A program made the translations under genes and the position numbers. From NCBI RefSeq assembly GCF_000798815.1, contig NZ_JTLD01000012.1:1-64000 (forward strand): DNA of 64,000 bases. Direction: 5' to 3'. The notes below the pieces were generated by a model. That model had not been told where the DNA came from. It did not search any database and was given only the letters and a program-made list of their open reading frames with translations. This DNA is from Alistipes sp. ZOR0009. GTDB lineage: Bacteria > Bacteroidota > Bacteroidia > Bacteroidales > ZOR0009. Positions 42,157 to 51,439 of this stretch are shown here, one piece after another; position 1 is the first letter of the stretch, and every line of letters begins with the position of its first letter.

Positions 42157-42972
42157 ATGGAATCTATTGTGAAATTACTGGTTGGATTTGCGCTGTTGTT
42201 TTTTTCGAACGATGCACTTTCTCAGGGTACGTTCTACATTACGGCCGTAAAAGGAAGCATTAGTACTTCTTCTGGGGCAAGATTGGCTCCAGGGATGGTA
42301 ATAAAGGCAAAGGAGCAGCTTACTTTTAACGATTCGCTGGCTTCTGCAAATGCAATAGACGATAGAAGCGTCGTGTTTACGCTAATGCCGATTTACACGC
42401 AGCCAGGATATTCTGATGCTGCAAATGTGGTGGCAACCCTTGCTCGGAAGCCCCTCAAGGCCAATACCGAGATGTTTATTCCTGACTATCCGATATCCGA
42501 CTTGTCCTACCTGTTTGGAAACGATCGGTTGGCGCTGATTGCCGATATTACAACCATTCCTATAAATACCAGCAAGGTGAAGCTTGCTAGCAACGAAATG
42601 CTTGTATTTACCTTTAAAGATCAGGGAGCAACCCTTTCGAGGCGTATTCCGATGGAAAAGGGGAGCTTGATAGTAGATAAAAGCAAGTTTTGGAACAAAA
42701 AGCTGCAACAAACGGTGAAAATCGAAAAGGTAGATTTTTACATTGTTAATAGCGTTACAAAGAAGTATTCAGAAGTAGCCAGCATTCAGGTTAACTTGGT
42801 TGATGCTGCTGAAGTGGCTGCCGAGCTGCGGCTTGTAAAAGGTTACCTGCAGTCCAAAAATATTAGTAATGATCTGATTAAATCCTACTTAAAAACCTAC
42901 TTCTACGAAATCTACGGGCGGGTATTTTCCAAGCAGCTTGGCGATTTGGTGGATAGTGTAATGAATAGCTAA
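42157..42972 (+). CDS. Hypothetical exported protein, 271 aa
   Basis: This 271-aa protein starts at the ATG at 42157 (a TTG six bases upstream is less likely) with a signal peptide MESIVKLLVGFALLFFSNDALSQ. The next 60 residues (YITAVKGSISTSSGARLAPGM) form beta strands resembling a FecR-like or copper-amine-type beta domain, but I cannot call the family with confidence. The C terminus is helical. Possible envelope protein of unknown function. Confidence 0.75.
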   Translation: MESIVKLLVGFALLFFSNDALSQGTFYITAVKGSISTSSGARLAPGMVIKAKEQLTFNDSLASANAIDDRSVVFTLMPIYTQPGYSDAANVVATLARKPLKANTEMFIPDYPISDLSYLFGNDRLALIADITTIPINTSKVKLASNEMLVFTFKDQGATLSRRIPMEKGSLIVDKSKFWNKKLQQTVKIEKVDFYIVNSVTKKYSEVASIQVNLVDAAEVAAELRLVKGYLQSKNISNDLIKSYLKTYFYEIYGRVFSKQLGDLVDSVMNS

Positions 42973-43013
42973 AAAAAAGCGCTTCGTAAGGGTGATTCTT
43001 AAGGCAAGACTGT

Positions 43014-43021
43014 TATTTTTG
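43014..43021 (+). promoter_or_regulatory. Promoter of the candidate small RNA
   Basis: TATTTTTG is an exact TAnnTTTG element 10 bases before the first arm of the closing stem at 43032. Confidence 0.5.
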
Positions 43022-43027
43022 TAAAAT

Positions 43028-43116
43028 AAAGGTCGGCTAGCAATGAATTTAAACGACTCTTTTGGCGCGCTTGTCTACATGCCACTTGAATAAGATATTA
43101 CGCTAGCCGACTTTTT
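43028..43116 (+). ncRNA. Candidate stand-alone small RNA, about 90 nt
   Basis: A promoter-like -7 element (43014-43021) precedes a region closed by perfect 10-bp arms, GTCGGCTAGC (43032-43041) and GCTAGCCGAC (43102-43111), followed directly by TTTTT. The predicted RNA would run from about 43028 to 43116, with its own ends paired. The interior (60 nt) contains short possible hairpins. I do not recognise a known RNA family. The alternative is an unusually long terminator for the gene ending at 42972. Confidence 0.45.
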
Positions 43117-43205
43117 GTCCTTCTACCCTTCCTACTCCATTCGTGCAATATTGTAGTTGATCTGAGCGCAATAATTTTTATTTTTACAACTTCACATTAG
43201 TAAGC

Positions 43206-44414
43206 ATGAGCAAATACTCGATTGTAGAAGTTGTAGACAGGAGCTTGGAGCAAAAGTTTCTCGAAATGCCTCTTTTAATCTATAAAGATGATAAAGTTTG
43301 GGTTCGTCCCCTTGACAGCGATATTGAAGAGGTTTTTGATCCTAAAAGAAATAAGCGTTTTCGTAAGGGAGAGATAGCCCGTTGGCTGCTAAAGGACGAA
43401 AAGGGGAGCTATGTAGGGCGAGTTGCTGCATTTGTAGATCCTGTTACCTTTAAAACGGGAGAGCCTTTAGTTGGTGGGATGGGCTTTTTTGAGTGCATTA
43501 ACGACCAAGAGGCCGCCAACCTACTTCTCGATACCGCAAAAGCGTGGCTTATCTCTAGAGGGATGGAAGGAATGGACGGTCCTGTTAACTTTGGGGATAG
43601 GGATCGTTGGTGGGGAAGCCTGGTAGAAGGATTTCTAGAGCCAACCTACTGCATGAACTACAACCCAGCTTACTATAATGATCTCTTTACTTCCTATGGC
43701 TTTCAGAACTATTTTAATCAGTATACCTACACCCGTTCGGTAAGCAAGGAGGGGATGGCCGATGCGCTCAACGAGCGAGGCGCCCGTATGGAGGCCAACC
43801 CTTCGTACGTGTTTAAGTATATAGATAAGGGTAACTACGAAAAGCTGGCGGTTGATTTCAACATAGTTTTTAATAAGACGTGGAGCAAGTTTGTTGGTGC
43901 AGGGGATATGTCTTTGGCAAACACCAAGCTGCTCATAAAGTCGATGAAACCCATTATTGATGAAAAGCTGCTCTACTTTGCCTACCACGAAGGGGAGCCT
44001 ATTGGCTTTTTCATAATGATTCCCGACCTAAATCAGGTTGCCCGTCGCCTAAACGGACGTTTCGACTTATGGGGTAAGCTCAAATTTCTCTACTACCTAA
44101 AGGTAAAGAAGGTTGCTAAAAGAGCAGTAGGCATAATTTTTGGAGTGGTTCCAGAGTTTCAAGGGAAAGGCGTTGATGCCGGAATGATTCGTAAGTTTGC
44201 AGAGGTTGCAACCCAAAAAGGATTTCAGTATAACGATTTGGAATTTAACTGGGTTGGCGATTTTAATCCTGTAATGATGCGCCTAATGACGCAAATTGGC
44301 TGTAGTGTACGGAAGCGACATGTGACCTACCGTATCTGGTTCGACCCGAACAAGCCTTTTGAACGTTGCCCAAAGTTTGGGAAAGCGCGCAAGCCATCGC
44401 CAGAGAACGAGTAA
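43206..44414 (+). CDS. Large GNAT-like protein, 402 aa
   Basis: This 402-aa protein is a single-chain cytoplasmic protein. The C-terminal part (about residues 310-375) has the GNAT motif A pattern VPEFQGKGVDAGMIRKFAEV, followed by NDLEFNWVGDFNPVMMRLMTQIG. The N-terminal two thirds (residues 1-200), including a GMDGPVNFGDRDRWWGSLVE stretch, look like a degenerate partner domain of tandem GNAT proteins. A family of such conserved Bacteroidota proteins exists, but I know no biochemical function. It is transcribed on its own, and ends 64 bases before the next gene. Confidence 0.78.
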   Translation: MSKYSIVEVVDRSLEQKFLEMPLLIYKDDKVWVRPLDSDIEEVFDPKRNKRFRKGEIARWLLKDEKGSYVGRVAAFVDPVTFKTGEPLVGGMGFFECINDQEAANLLLDTAKAWLISRGMEGMDGPVNFGDRDRWWGSLVEGFLEPTYCMNYNPAYYNDLFTSYGFQNYFNQYTYTRSVSKEGMADALNERGARMEANPSYVFKYIDKGNYEKLAVDFNIVFNKTWSKFVGAGDMSLANTKLLIKSMKPIIDEKLLYFAYHEGEPIGFFIMIPDLNQVARRLNGRFDLWGKLKFLYYLKVKKVAKRAVGIIFGVVPEFQGKGVDAGMIRKFAEVATQKGFQYNDLEFNWVGDFNPVMMRLMTQIGCSVRKRHVTYRIWFDPNKPFERCPKFGKARKPSPENE

Positions 44415-44478
44415 CCTAGAGCTAACCGAACCTACTGTATAATAGCGGCACCTGTTTGTCGTAAAATTTGATAATCGT

Positions 44479-46563
44479 ATGAGAAAGATTGCCTTTACTT
44501 TCCTGCTTGTCCTAGCTGTGGCCCGTGCTTTAGCCCAGCATGATGTCAACACGACGCTTTGCTTTTCGGATACCGTTAAGTTCTCCTTTAGCAGCGAGTG
44601 GCAATATCTCTCTACCGACATTTACCTTTTTAATGGGGAGAAGTTTAGCAAGCTAATTAATGAGATGAACTTTGAGCCTAAAAGGGGCTGGTTGAAAAAA
44701 AATTGGTCGCAGGAGGAGCTGGAGTACCTATTTATCACTGCTCAACTAAAGGATGTCAAGTTTTTTGGGGACAAGGATATTGCCTACCCGATATACAACT
44801 TTCAGGTAAATAGGGATAAGGATAACAAGTATCAAACTTTTGTAAGCGATAAGATAGACAAGATTCGTATAATAGATAATCTTCCGCTATATACGGCATC
44901 CGATAAAATAGATGCAGAAATTAAGGTGCGAGCGATTACCACCAACGAGCGAGATCAGCTCATTTCGCTGGTGGCAACACAGCTACAAACCATGTCTAAG
45001 ATTCCAACACCAACAACAGCGGTGTTTTCGTTGCTAAAGGAGTTTGGAAACTTTTTGGAGGCTAACTCTAAACGCAAGGAGTATCGCTTTAGCTCTACCA
45101 TTCGCCTTTTTGAGCAGAAAAACTTTGATACTCGCCTGCATTCCATAAAAATATATTCGCTAACTACCGATAAAAGTAGGCCTTTAACGCTCAATACGAG
45201 TAACCTTAAATCTTATATGGATACGGTTAGAACGTCGGAAATTAACCGCGACGTTTTAGACTCCTTGCTTAGGTACAGGCAGTACCCGTTAATTGTGGTG
45301 GCGAACTACAAGTCGCTTTATAAGATGGAGCAGATTCGTGGCGATGAGGTAAACCAGTCCAATATCGATAAGCGTAAGCTTCGCATTGAGAACGACTTTA
45401 AGGCAGGGTTGATTAACGGCGAGACTTACCGTCAGGAGAAAGACTTTATTAATTTTCTTACCGTTTTCTCTGGATTAAAGGGGATGATGGAGATTTACAG
45501 CCTAAACTACCGCATGGGTAATCCAGATGCGGTAACCAACGGTTTGTTTAAAGTTCTTCAAGGATACCGACAGCTGCTAAAGCTGTACGATGAGATTGAG
45601 TTTAAATACCGTAATAATAGTACGTTCCTAACGGTGTTCAAGTCGGAGTATACCTCCATTCTTGGGTTTGCCAGCTTATATTTGGAGGATGATCAGAATT
45701 TGAAGCAAACGAAGAATCTGGTTAAAACCATGGTTGCTTTAGAAAAGGAGATCAAGCTGGTTGATCCTTACGTTTGCGAGAACAATCTGAGAAATCTACG
45801 CTTTTCTGATATTTTTAAACGGGCAAATTTGGAGCAAGCCATAGAGGGACAAATTATCATAAATCAAATTGGCCTGCTCGAGAAATTTATCTTTGAGAAG
45901 AGTTTTGCCCCCGAAATAGCAAAGTTGGGAACCGTTAAGCCGCTTCCTCAAAACGTATCGGCACCCGAAAAGTTAAAGGAAAAGGCCAACAACACCGCTT
46001 GCGTTACCTGTCGCGAGCAGTCGTTGGCGGCGATAAAAGATTTTTACGATGGGCTAAACTCCTACTATAAGGCTATTGCCCTACGCAGGCGCGATAGCAT
46101 AGCGCTAGTCGTTGAAAATAAGCTATTCAGTTACTTCGACAAGACAGAGCTAATAGAGAAAAATATTAAGTATCAGTATAGGGATACGCTACCTGCAAGT
46201 GTAGAGTTTTTGAGAGGCAAGTTGCTCGAAATAAAGCGTGATATGGGGAACTTAAACGATTTTACGAAAATCAACGTTGCCGATAAGCCGCTAAATATTA
46301 TTGATGAGCTTAATAGCAAGCTTGTTGGTTTGATTGGTAGCATCGAGGAGAACCTTTCCTACATTGCAGAAAAACGTCCCGATTTTGTGAAGCCAGTTCC
46401 TGTGCAGCCCGCCAAAGTTGATAAACCGGTAGAGGAGATTAAAACTCCTGCAGCGATAGAAGATAAAAAGCCTGCAGAAGTTGAAAATCACCCAACTACA
46501 GAACATCCGAAGGTGGAGGTAAAGCCAGTAGAACCTACTAAGCAAGAGGTGAAAACGGAGTAG
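44479..46563 (+). CDS. Hypothetical exported protein, 694 aa
   Basis: This 694-aa protein has a signal peptide (cut near LAQHDVN, residue 20). The body is mostly helical and charged, with a YKSLYKMEQIRGDEVNQ region and a later CVTCREQS motif (two cysteines three apart) near residue 515. The last 60 residues are low-complexity, rich in P, V, E and K (repeats like KPVEEIK, PKVEVKPVEPTK), a likely flexible tail. I do not recognise a family. It may be a periplasmic structural or scaffold protein. Confidence 0.72.
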   Translation: MRKIAFTFLLVLAVARALAQHDVNTTLCFSDTVKFSFSSEWQYLSTDIYLFNGEKFSKLINEMNFEPKRGWLKKNWSQEELEYLFITAQLKDVKFFGDKDIAYPIYNFQVNRDKDNKYQTFVSDKIDKIRIIDNLPLYTASDKIDAEIKVRAITTNERDQLISLVATQLQTMSKIPTPTTAVFSLLKEFGNFLEANSKRKEYRFSSTIRLFEQKNFDTRLHSIKIYSLTTDKSRPLTLNTSNLKSYMDTVRTSEINRDVLDSLLRYRQYPLIVVANYKSLYKMEQIRGDEVNQSNIDKRKLRIENDFKAGLINGETYRQEKDFINFLTVFSGLKGMMEIYSLNYRMGNPDAVTNGLFKVLQGYRQLLKLYDEIEFKYRNNSTFLTVFKSEYTSILGFASLYLEDDQNLKQTKNLVKTMVALEKEIKLVDPYVCENNLRNLRFSDIFKRANLEQAIEGQIIINQIGLLEKFIFEKSFAPEIAKLGTVKPLPQNVSAPEKLKEKANNTACVTCREQSLAAIKDFYDGLNSYYKAIALRRRDSIALVVENKLFSYFDKTELIEKNIKYQYRDTLPASVEFLRGKLLEIKRDMGNLNDFTKINVADKPLNIIDELNSKLVGLIGSIEENLSYIAEKRPDFVKPVPVQPAKVDKPVEEIKTPAAIEDKKPAEVENHPTTEHPKVEVKPVEPTKQEVKTE

Positions 46564-46624
46564 CCTTTTTAGGGTTATTTATGTATTTAGATTGGCTGTA
46601 GCTAGCCAAGCCTCCAAGAATGCG

Positions 46625-46632
46625 TACATTTG
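46625..46632 (+). promoter_or_regulatory. Promoter of the serine dehydratase gene
   Basis: TACATTTG is an exact -7 element 30 bases before the start codon at 46663. Confidence 0.6.
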
Positions 46633-46662
46633 CAGTATTAACGGCACTATATAATATAGTAC

Positions 46663-47865
46663 ATGCAGTCCATAAAGGAGATTTACAAGATTGGGTATGG
46701 TCCGTCGAGCAGCCATACCATTGCACCAGGAAGAGCAGCAACGATATTTAGCAGCAAAAATCCAGATGCAAAAAGGTTTAAGGTAACTTTGTATGGAAGT
46801 CTTGCGGCTACAGGCATTGGGCACCATACGGATAAGGCTATTCTGAAGGAGCTGATGCCAAAGGAGGTTCAGTTTGTTTGGAAACCCGATGTTTTTCTTG
46901 AAACACACTCCAATGGTATGGAAATTACCGCTTACGATGCTGATGGAAACGAAATGGACACGTGGGAGGTCTTCAGCGTTGGTGGTGGCGATTTGTTGGA
47001 TGCCAACGGACGATTATTTGAGAATAATGTCTATCCGCATCAGTACCTAGCCGAGATTATGGAGTACTGCAAAGCCGAAGGAAAAACCTTTTGGGAGTAT
47101 GTTGAGGATCACGAAGGTCCTGAAATATGGGAGTACCTAAAAGGTATTTGGGAGGTTATGAAGGATAGCGTTCGTCGAGGTATCGACAACGAAGGTATTC
47201 TTCCAGGACCTATAAAACTTCAGCGTAAGGCTTCTGGACAGTTTATGAAGGCTTCCAACTCTTCGGGAACAATTAAAAGCATGGGGCTACTATTCTCTTT
47301 TGCCCTTGCGGTTTCGGAGGAGAATGCAGCCGGGGCAAAGGTAGTTACAGGACCAACCTGTGGAGCTGCAGGTGTCCTTCCAGGCGTTTTATTCTACCTA
47401 AATAGGGACGAAAATCTATCTGAACAAAAAATACTTCGTGGTTTAGCAACCGCAGCGCTTGTTGGCAATATTGTAAAGCACAATGCCTCCATTTCTGGAG
47501 CCGAGGTTGGTTGTCAGGGAGAAATAGGAACCGCCTGTGCGATGGCTTCTGCCGCCATGGCTCAAATAATGGGAGGTACAATTAATCAGATTGAGTATGC
47601 CGCCGAAATGGGCTTCGAGCATAACCTTGGTCTAACCTGCGATCCGGTGTTGGGATATGTACAAATTCCTTGTATAGAGCGTAATGCTATTGCAGCAGGA
47701 AAGGCATACGAGTGCGCATCTTACGCGCTGTTCTCCGATGGTGGCCATAAGATTCCTTTCGATCAGGTGGTGAAAACAATGGCAGAGACTGGAAATGACA
47801 TCCAGGTTGCCTATCGAGAAACGGGAATTGGAGGTTTGGCAAAAAGCTGGGAAGAATTTATTTAA
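46663..47865 (+). CDS. sdaA: L-serine ammonia-lyase, single-chain iron-sulfur type
   Basis: This 400-aa enzyme deaminates L-serine to pyruvate using a [4Fe-4S] cluster. It joins the beta domain (residues 1-165, with IGYGPSSSHTIAPGRAA) and the alpha domain (TGPTCGAAGVLPG, then EVGCQGEIGTACAMASAAM, LTCDPVLGYVQIPCIERN). The cluster ligand cysteines are those of the alpha domain. The enzyme is a cytoplasmic catabolic enzyme. It is a single-gene unit with its own promoter and terminator. Confidence 0.95.
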   Translation: MQSIKEIYKIGYGPSSSHTIAPGRAATIFSSKNPDAKRFKVTLYGSLAATGIGHHTDKAILKELMPKEVQFVWKPDVFLETHSNGMEITAYDADGNEMDTWEVFSVGGGDLLDANGRLFENNVYPHQYLAEIMEYCKAEGKTFWEYVEDHEGPEIWEYLKGIWEVMKDSVRRGIDNEGILPGPIKLQRKASGQFMKASNSSGTIKSMGLLFSFALAVSEENAAGAKVVTGPTCGAAGVLPGVLFYLNRDENLSEQKILRGLATAALVGNIVKHNASISGAEVGCQGEIGTACAMASAAMAQIMGGTINQIEYAAEMGFEHNLGLTCDPVLGYVQIPCIERNAIAAGKAYECASYALFSDGGHKIPFDQVVKTMAETGNDIQVAYRETGIGGLAKSWEEFI

Positions 47866-47875
47866 GCAAAATATA

Positions 47876-47909
47876 TCAAAGCGGATTGGTTACCAATCCG
47901 CTTTTTTTT
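47876..47909 (+). terminator. Terminator of the serine dehydratase gene
   Basis: AAAGCGGATTGG and CCAATCCGCTTT form a perfect 12-bp hairpin around TTA, followed by a further run of T. Confidence 0.92.
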
Positions 47910-47961
47910 GCTGCTTTTAGATTATTACTATATTCACTTATTCAATATAAAATATACCAAT

Positions 47962-48834
47962 ATGAATAGTAGCGAAGATATTGTTGCAGCTAACACGCGG
48001 ACGATACCCGTATGGGCTCGTATCATTCTTATATTTCCTGTCACGATGATTTTAGGCATCCCATTCTTTTTCTTCGAATTTTTTTTCGAAAGTATTAAGG
48101 GAGCATTGCCTAACGAGCTAGCCGTTAGCTTAGACCTGCTGCTAACATCTCTATTTCTCACTATTTGTGTTACGATTGGTGTTTACATTTTTAGGAGGAA
48201 TCTTGATCGTGAAAGCTTCTTTTCGCTAGGTTTTGATGTAAAGCATATTTGGAGGCACTTACTTTATGCCCTAATAACCGTTTTATTTATTATTGGTGGG
48301 GGTACTTTCGTTTTGATTTATCTCGATGCTGTACAAATCTCCTATGCTGGAATGGGGGCGGGCATCTTCTTTATTAATGTTTTAACGTTCGCGCTTGTTG
48401 CCTTTAACGAGGAGCTGCTGTTTAGGGGATATATTCTATCCAACCTTCTACGTAAAATGGGGCGCTTTTGGGCGCTAACCCTCTCGTCTGTTTTGTTTGG
48501 CCTTATGCATTTGGGAAACAATCAGATTGATTGGCTTCCCATTATCAACCTAATTCTAGCCGGATATCTACTTGGAGTAACCTACATCTATACCCGTAAC
48601 CTGTGGTATCCTATCTTTCTTCATTTTTTCTGGAATTTTATTCAGGGTCCCATTTTGGGTTACGAGGTGAGCGGCAGTCAAACAATATCCATATTTAGGA
48701 TGGAGGCTGGCAGTAACGTCTACCTAAGTGGAGGCCTCTTTGGTTTCGAAGGCTCTGCGGCTTGCTCCATATTGACCTTACTTTTTATTGTGCTACTAGC
48801 CGTCTGCTACAAAAGAGCTCAAGTAAAAGGCTGA
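47962..48834 (+). CDS. CPBP family intramembrane glutamic endopeptidase
   Basis: This 290-aa protein has about eight membrane helices. The CPBP (Abi) motifs are present: EELLFRGYIL (catalytic glutamates and arginine), FGLMHLGNN (histidine) and LHFFWNF (second histidine). Such proteins cut substrates within the membrane, relatives of Rce1. I chose the ATG at 47962 (MNSSEDIV), because a possible ATG at 47908 gives an extra 18 residues that overlap the preceding terminator. Confidence 0.9.
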   Translation: MNSSEDIVAANTRTIPVWARIILIFPVTMILGIPFFFFEFFFESIKGALPNELAVSLDLLLTSLFLTICVTIGVYIFRRNLDRESFFSLGFDVKHIWRHLLYALITVLFIIGGGTFVLIYLDAVQISYAGMGAGIFFINVLTFALVAFNEELLFRGYILSNLLRKMGRFWALTLSSVLFGLMHLGNNQIDWLPIINLILAGYLLGVTYIYTRNLWYPIFLHFFWNFIQGPILGYEVSGSQTISIFRMEAGSNVYLSGGLFGFEGSAACSILTLLFIVLLAVCYKRAQVKG

Positions 48835-48863
48835 AATCGTTATATTGCATAAAAAACACAAAG

Positions 48864-49799
48864 ATGAAATTTGCCATTGTAGGAACAGGAGGCGTTGGCG
48901 GATACTTTGGAGGAAAGCTCGCCGCTGCTGGATATGATGTTACTTTTATAGCCCGAGGGGCGCACCTAAAGGCGATCCAAGACAAAGGGTTAACCGTAAA
49001 AAGCATTAATGGCGACTTTGTGGTTAGTCCCGCAAAGGCAACCGACTCAATATCTGAGGTTGGTGTTGTTGATGTTGTTTTTGTGTGCCTAAAGGCGTGG
49101 CAGGTAGCTGCAGTAGCAGCGGAGCTAAAGCCTTTAGTTGGAGCGGATACGGTGGTTATTCCTCTTCAAAATGGGGTAATGGCAACCGACGAGCTGCGCA
49201 AGGCTTTAGGAACCGATCATGCAGTTCGTGGCCTTTGCCGCATATTTAGCAAAAAGGAGGACGATGGCGTTATCAACCATTTTGGAATAGAACCTACGAT
49301 TATTTTTGGAGAGGATAGCAATCTCCTTACGCCACGAATTCTGAAGATTAAGGAAGCGTTGGAGAAGGCTGGTGTTAAGGTTATAATTCCTAAAGATATT
49401 GAGGCCGAGGCTTGGAAGAAGTTCCTATTCATTTGTAGCAGCGGACTTCTGGCTGTGATGCGCTCGCCATACGGCGTGGTCCGAGAGATTCCTCAAACCC
49501 GCCAAATGCTGTACGACCTATTTGTTGAAATATATCAGGTGGCCATAGCAAAAGGCGTTCATCTTAACCCCGAGATTGTAGATAAAACCATGGCAATGGT
49601 AGATACCTTCGACTACAATACCACCTCTTCGCTTACCCGCGACGTTATGGAGGGAAAACCATCGGAGATTGACTACCAAAATGGAACGGTGGTAAGGATG
49701 GGAGAGATGCTTGGCGTAGCCGCTCCTGTCAATAAGTTTATTTACGACTGTATAATACCCATGGAGCTAAAAGCAAGGGGCTTTATCGAGGTTGAATAA
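48864..49799 (+). CDS. panE: 2-dehydropantoate 2-reductase
   Basis: This 311-aa enzyme reduces ketopantoate to pantoate with NADPH in pantothenate synthesis. The Rossmann signature is at the N terminus (FAIVGTGGVGGYFGGKL). EAWKKFLFICSSGLLAVM and the C-terminal SLTRDVMEGKPSEIDYQNG match the ketopantoate reductase family, including the catalytic lysine region. I set the start at 48864 (ATGAAATTTGCC), because a longer frame into the CPBP gene gives a non-homologous extension. The start lies 29 bases after the CPBP stop. Confidence 0.92.
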   Translation: MKFAIVGTGGVGGYFGGKLAAAGYDVTFIARGAHLKAIQDKGLTVKSINGDFVVSPAKATDSISEVGVVDVVFVCLKAWQVAAVAAELKPLVGADTVVIPLQNGVMATDELRKALGTDHAVRGLCRIFSKKEDDGVINHFGIEPTIIFGEDSNLLTPRILKIKEALEKAGVKVIIPKDIEAEAWKKFLFICSSGLLAVMRSPYGVVREIPQTRQMLYDLFVEIYQVAIAKGVHLNPEIVDKTMAMVDTFDYNTTSSLTRDVMEGKPSEIDYQNGTVVRMGEMLGVAAPVNKFIYDCIIPMELKARGFIEVE

Positions 49800-49811
49800 A
49801 AAAATTATATC

Positions 49812-49852
49812 GGAGAGCCATTAAGTTTAAGATTAAACTTAATGGCTCTTAT
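49812..49852. terminator. Bidirectional terminator after panE
   Basis: AGAGCCATTAAGTTTAA and TTAAACTTAATGGCTCT-like arms (49814-49849) form a very long perfect hairpin, shared by panE and the minus-strand lipoprotein gene at 49876. Confidence 0.88.
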
Positions 49853-49875
49853 TGTGTCTTCTCAATTTAACTTGC

Positions 49876-50313
49876 TTATGGGACTCTCTTTAAGCAAATA
49901 GTGGTATTTTCTGTATATGATAATCCCTTTACGGTAAATCGATCCTCCCTTTTAAGCGTTAGCATATTTCCCGAAAGGTAGACGGTGAAAGAATTATGAG
50001 TCTCGAATGCCAAAGCCTTATTCAGCACAATTTCGTTACGATTTACGGTGTAGGTCATTGTAGCTACAGAGCCAAATAGATTGCTGCTAAGGGTACCATC
50101 GCTCTTAAATTCAACTGTTGGGCGTACGGTCGCATTCTTGGTGTCATCAACGGTCTCCCCCGAATTCTCGAAATTAGCGATTTGGTAGGAAATTACCGTC
50201 CATTTTCCAATGAGCGAATTGGCGCTAATTTCGTTCGAATCATCCTTACCGCAGCTGGTTAAAAGTATTGCTACTAAAACTAAGTGTAAAATGCTAAAAA
50301 TTAATTTTTTCAT
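49876..50313 (-). CDS. Lipocalin-like small lipoprotein, 145 aa
   Basis: This 145-aa protein has a lipobox (LLTSC) and a mature domain beginning after GKDDSNEIS with LIGKWTVISYQI, followed by alternating strands, ending CLKRVP. This is the pattern of lipocalin-like domains (DUF4923/5004 type) common among Bacteroidota lipoproteins. It is similar in style to the lipoproteins at 51440 and 55587. Ligand and function are unknown. Confidence 0.78.
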   Translation of the reverse strand: MKKLIFSILHLVLVAILLTSCGKDDSNEISANSLIGKWTVISYQIANFENSGETVDDTKNATVRPTVEFKSDGTLSSNLFGSVATMTYTVNRNEIVLNKALAFETHNSFTVYLSGNMLTLKREDRFTVKGLSYTENTTICLKRVP

Positions 50314-50414
50314 ATGGTTGATTTGCCCTTAACTACTTTGTTCGTTTGCATTAAACTAGATTCGTTTGAAGCATTGAGCGTAACTTGATAGGCTGTGCTT
50401 AAAAAAAAATTTTT

Positions 50415-51296
50415 TTAGATCACATCAAAATCCCAATACTCTTTAGGCATTTTCGGAAAGAGGATGATGTAGTGACCCTTTTCAAGGTTTTCGGTTACTG
50501 TAAAGCCCCAGCTACCATCCTGCATTTTTTCGAGCTTAACCCTATTTTCCACAGGCTTTTTGAACTTTCCAGCAAGAGTAAAACCAGCACCATATGGGTT
50601 GGTTCTAAGTCCTACTATTCGCTTTTCTTTCCAAACTTCAACCTTACATAATTCTGGTTGTCCATACTGGTTCATGGATTTGGGATCGTAACCTTCAAGT
50701 AGAACTGATTTAATCGTATTAGGCACCTTAACATCACTTTCTACACCAGGCATTAGATATTCAAATACACTACCTGAAAATCCACTACTAAAGTAGTTTC
50801 CCACACGGCTACCAACATTATTACCCTTTAGTTCAAGGGTTCCATAGCCAAGTTCAATACGCCCTGCATTCCCATTTGCAAAATTACCCACAAGAAATGG
50901 TCGTATTGCATGTGGAGTTTCGCTAAAGCCTCCATCCCTATTTTGGTCAATGCTTCTAGAAGTCTGAGTGGCAGTTAAACCTGTGGAAGATCCAGAATTA
51001 GTGGTAGTCTGCTTAGGATTACTCACCGTTTTGGAGCCACTTTGTGCCTCAATCATTGCAGCAATGACAGCATCAGAAATTCCATTCTTCTTAAGCAGCT
51101 TCATGCCTTCTACCGTCACATCGTAATTACCGGGTGTTGAACGAATTTTAGCAAGTATTGCTGCATTACCTATTCCCAACTTGCAAAGCTCTACAATGTT
51201 CTTGTTCGTTAGTACCTCTACGGTCTGCTGAGCCAGTAGATGATTTGATACAAGCATAAGAGCTGTAAGCACAACTGTTAATACTACTCTTCTCAT
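50415..51296 (-). CDS. Hypothetical exported protein, 293 aa
   Basis: This 293-aa protein has a signal peptide (cut near LLAQQTV, residue 22) and an N-terminal helical domain, LTNKNIVELCKLGIGNAAILAKIRS, followed by GMKLLKKNGISDAVIAAMIEA. That motif pair, resembling SAM- or UBA-like repeats, is found at the start of various exported bacterial proteins. A serine-threonine-asparagine linker (SGSKTVSNPKQTTTNSGSS) follows, then a beta domain with the ending KMPKEYWDFDVI. I do not know a family name. Its function is unknown. Confidence 0.72.
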   Translation of the reverse strand: MRRVVLTVVLTALMLVSNHLLAQQTVEVLTNKNIVELCKLGIGNAAILAKIRSTPGNYDVTVEGMKLLKKNGISDAVIAAMIEAQSGSKTVSNPKQTTTNSGSSTGLTATQTSRSIDQNRDGGFSETPHAIRPFLVGNFANGNAGRIELGYGTLELKGNNVGSRVGNYFSSGFSGSVFEYLMPGVESDVKVPNTIKSVLLEGYDPKSMNQYGQPELCKVEVWKEKRIVGLRTNPYGAGFTLAGKFKKPVENRVKLEKMQDGSWGFTVTENLEKGHYIILFPKMPKEYWDFDVI

Positions 51297-51360
51297 TCTC
51301 TTTATCTTTTAATTGCAATTTGAAGCATCGAGCCTATACTAATTCTTTACAATCTACTTT

Positions 51361-51425
51361 TCTATTGTCCAGAAAAGGTTGTTTGAATCGACGTAAAAAG
51401 AAGTGGTAACCATTTCCTAATTACT
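51361..51425 (-). pseudogene. Decayed 3' fragment of a paralogue of the next lipoprotein
   Basis: On the minus strand this segment reads SSN-stop-EMVTTSFYVDSNNLFW and on, which matches the C-terminal end of the intact gene at 51440 (SNNEMITSAFYAYGPKFTWI). The copies agree at E-M-[IV]-T-x-[SA]-F-Y and in the FxW near the end. An in-frame TAG interrupts the fragment. It lies directly downstream of the intact gene, so a partial tandem duplication that has since decayed is likely. Confidence 0.55.
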
Positions 51426-51439
51426 TGAATTTTGGTTTT

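Noticed and set aside
50401-50416. A9-T7 run as a terminator or phase-variable tract
   Set aside because: It has no GC-rich stem, lies outside any coding sequence and just after the stop of the gene at 50415. A/T runs are common in this AT-rich setting.
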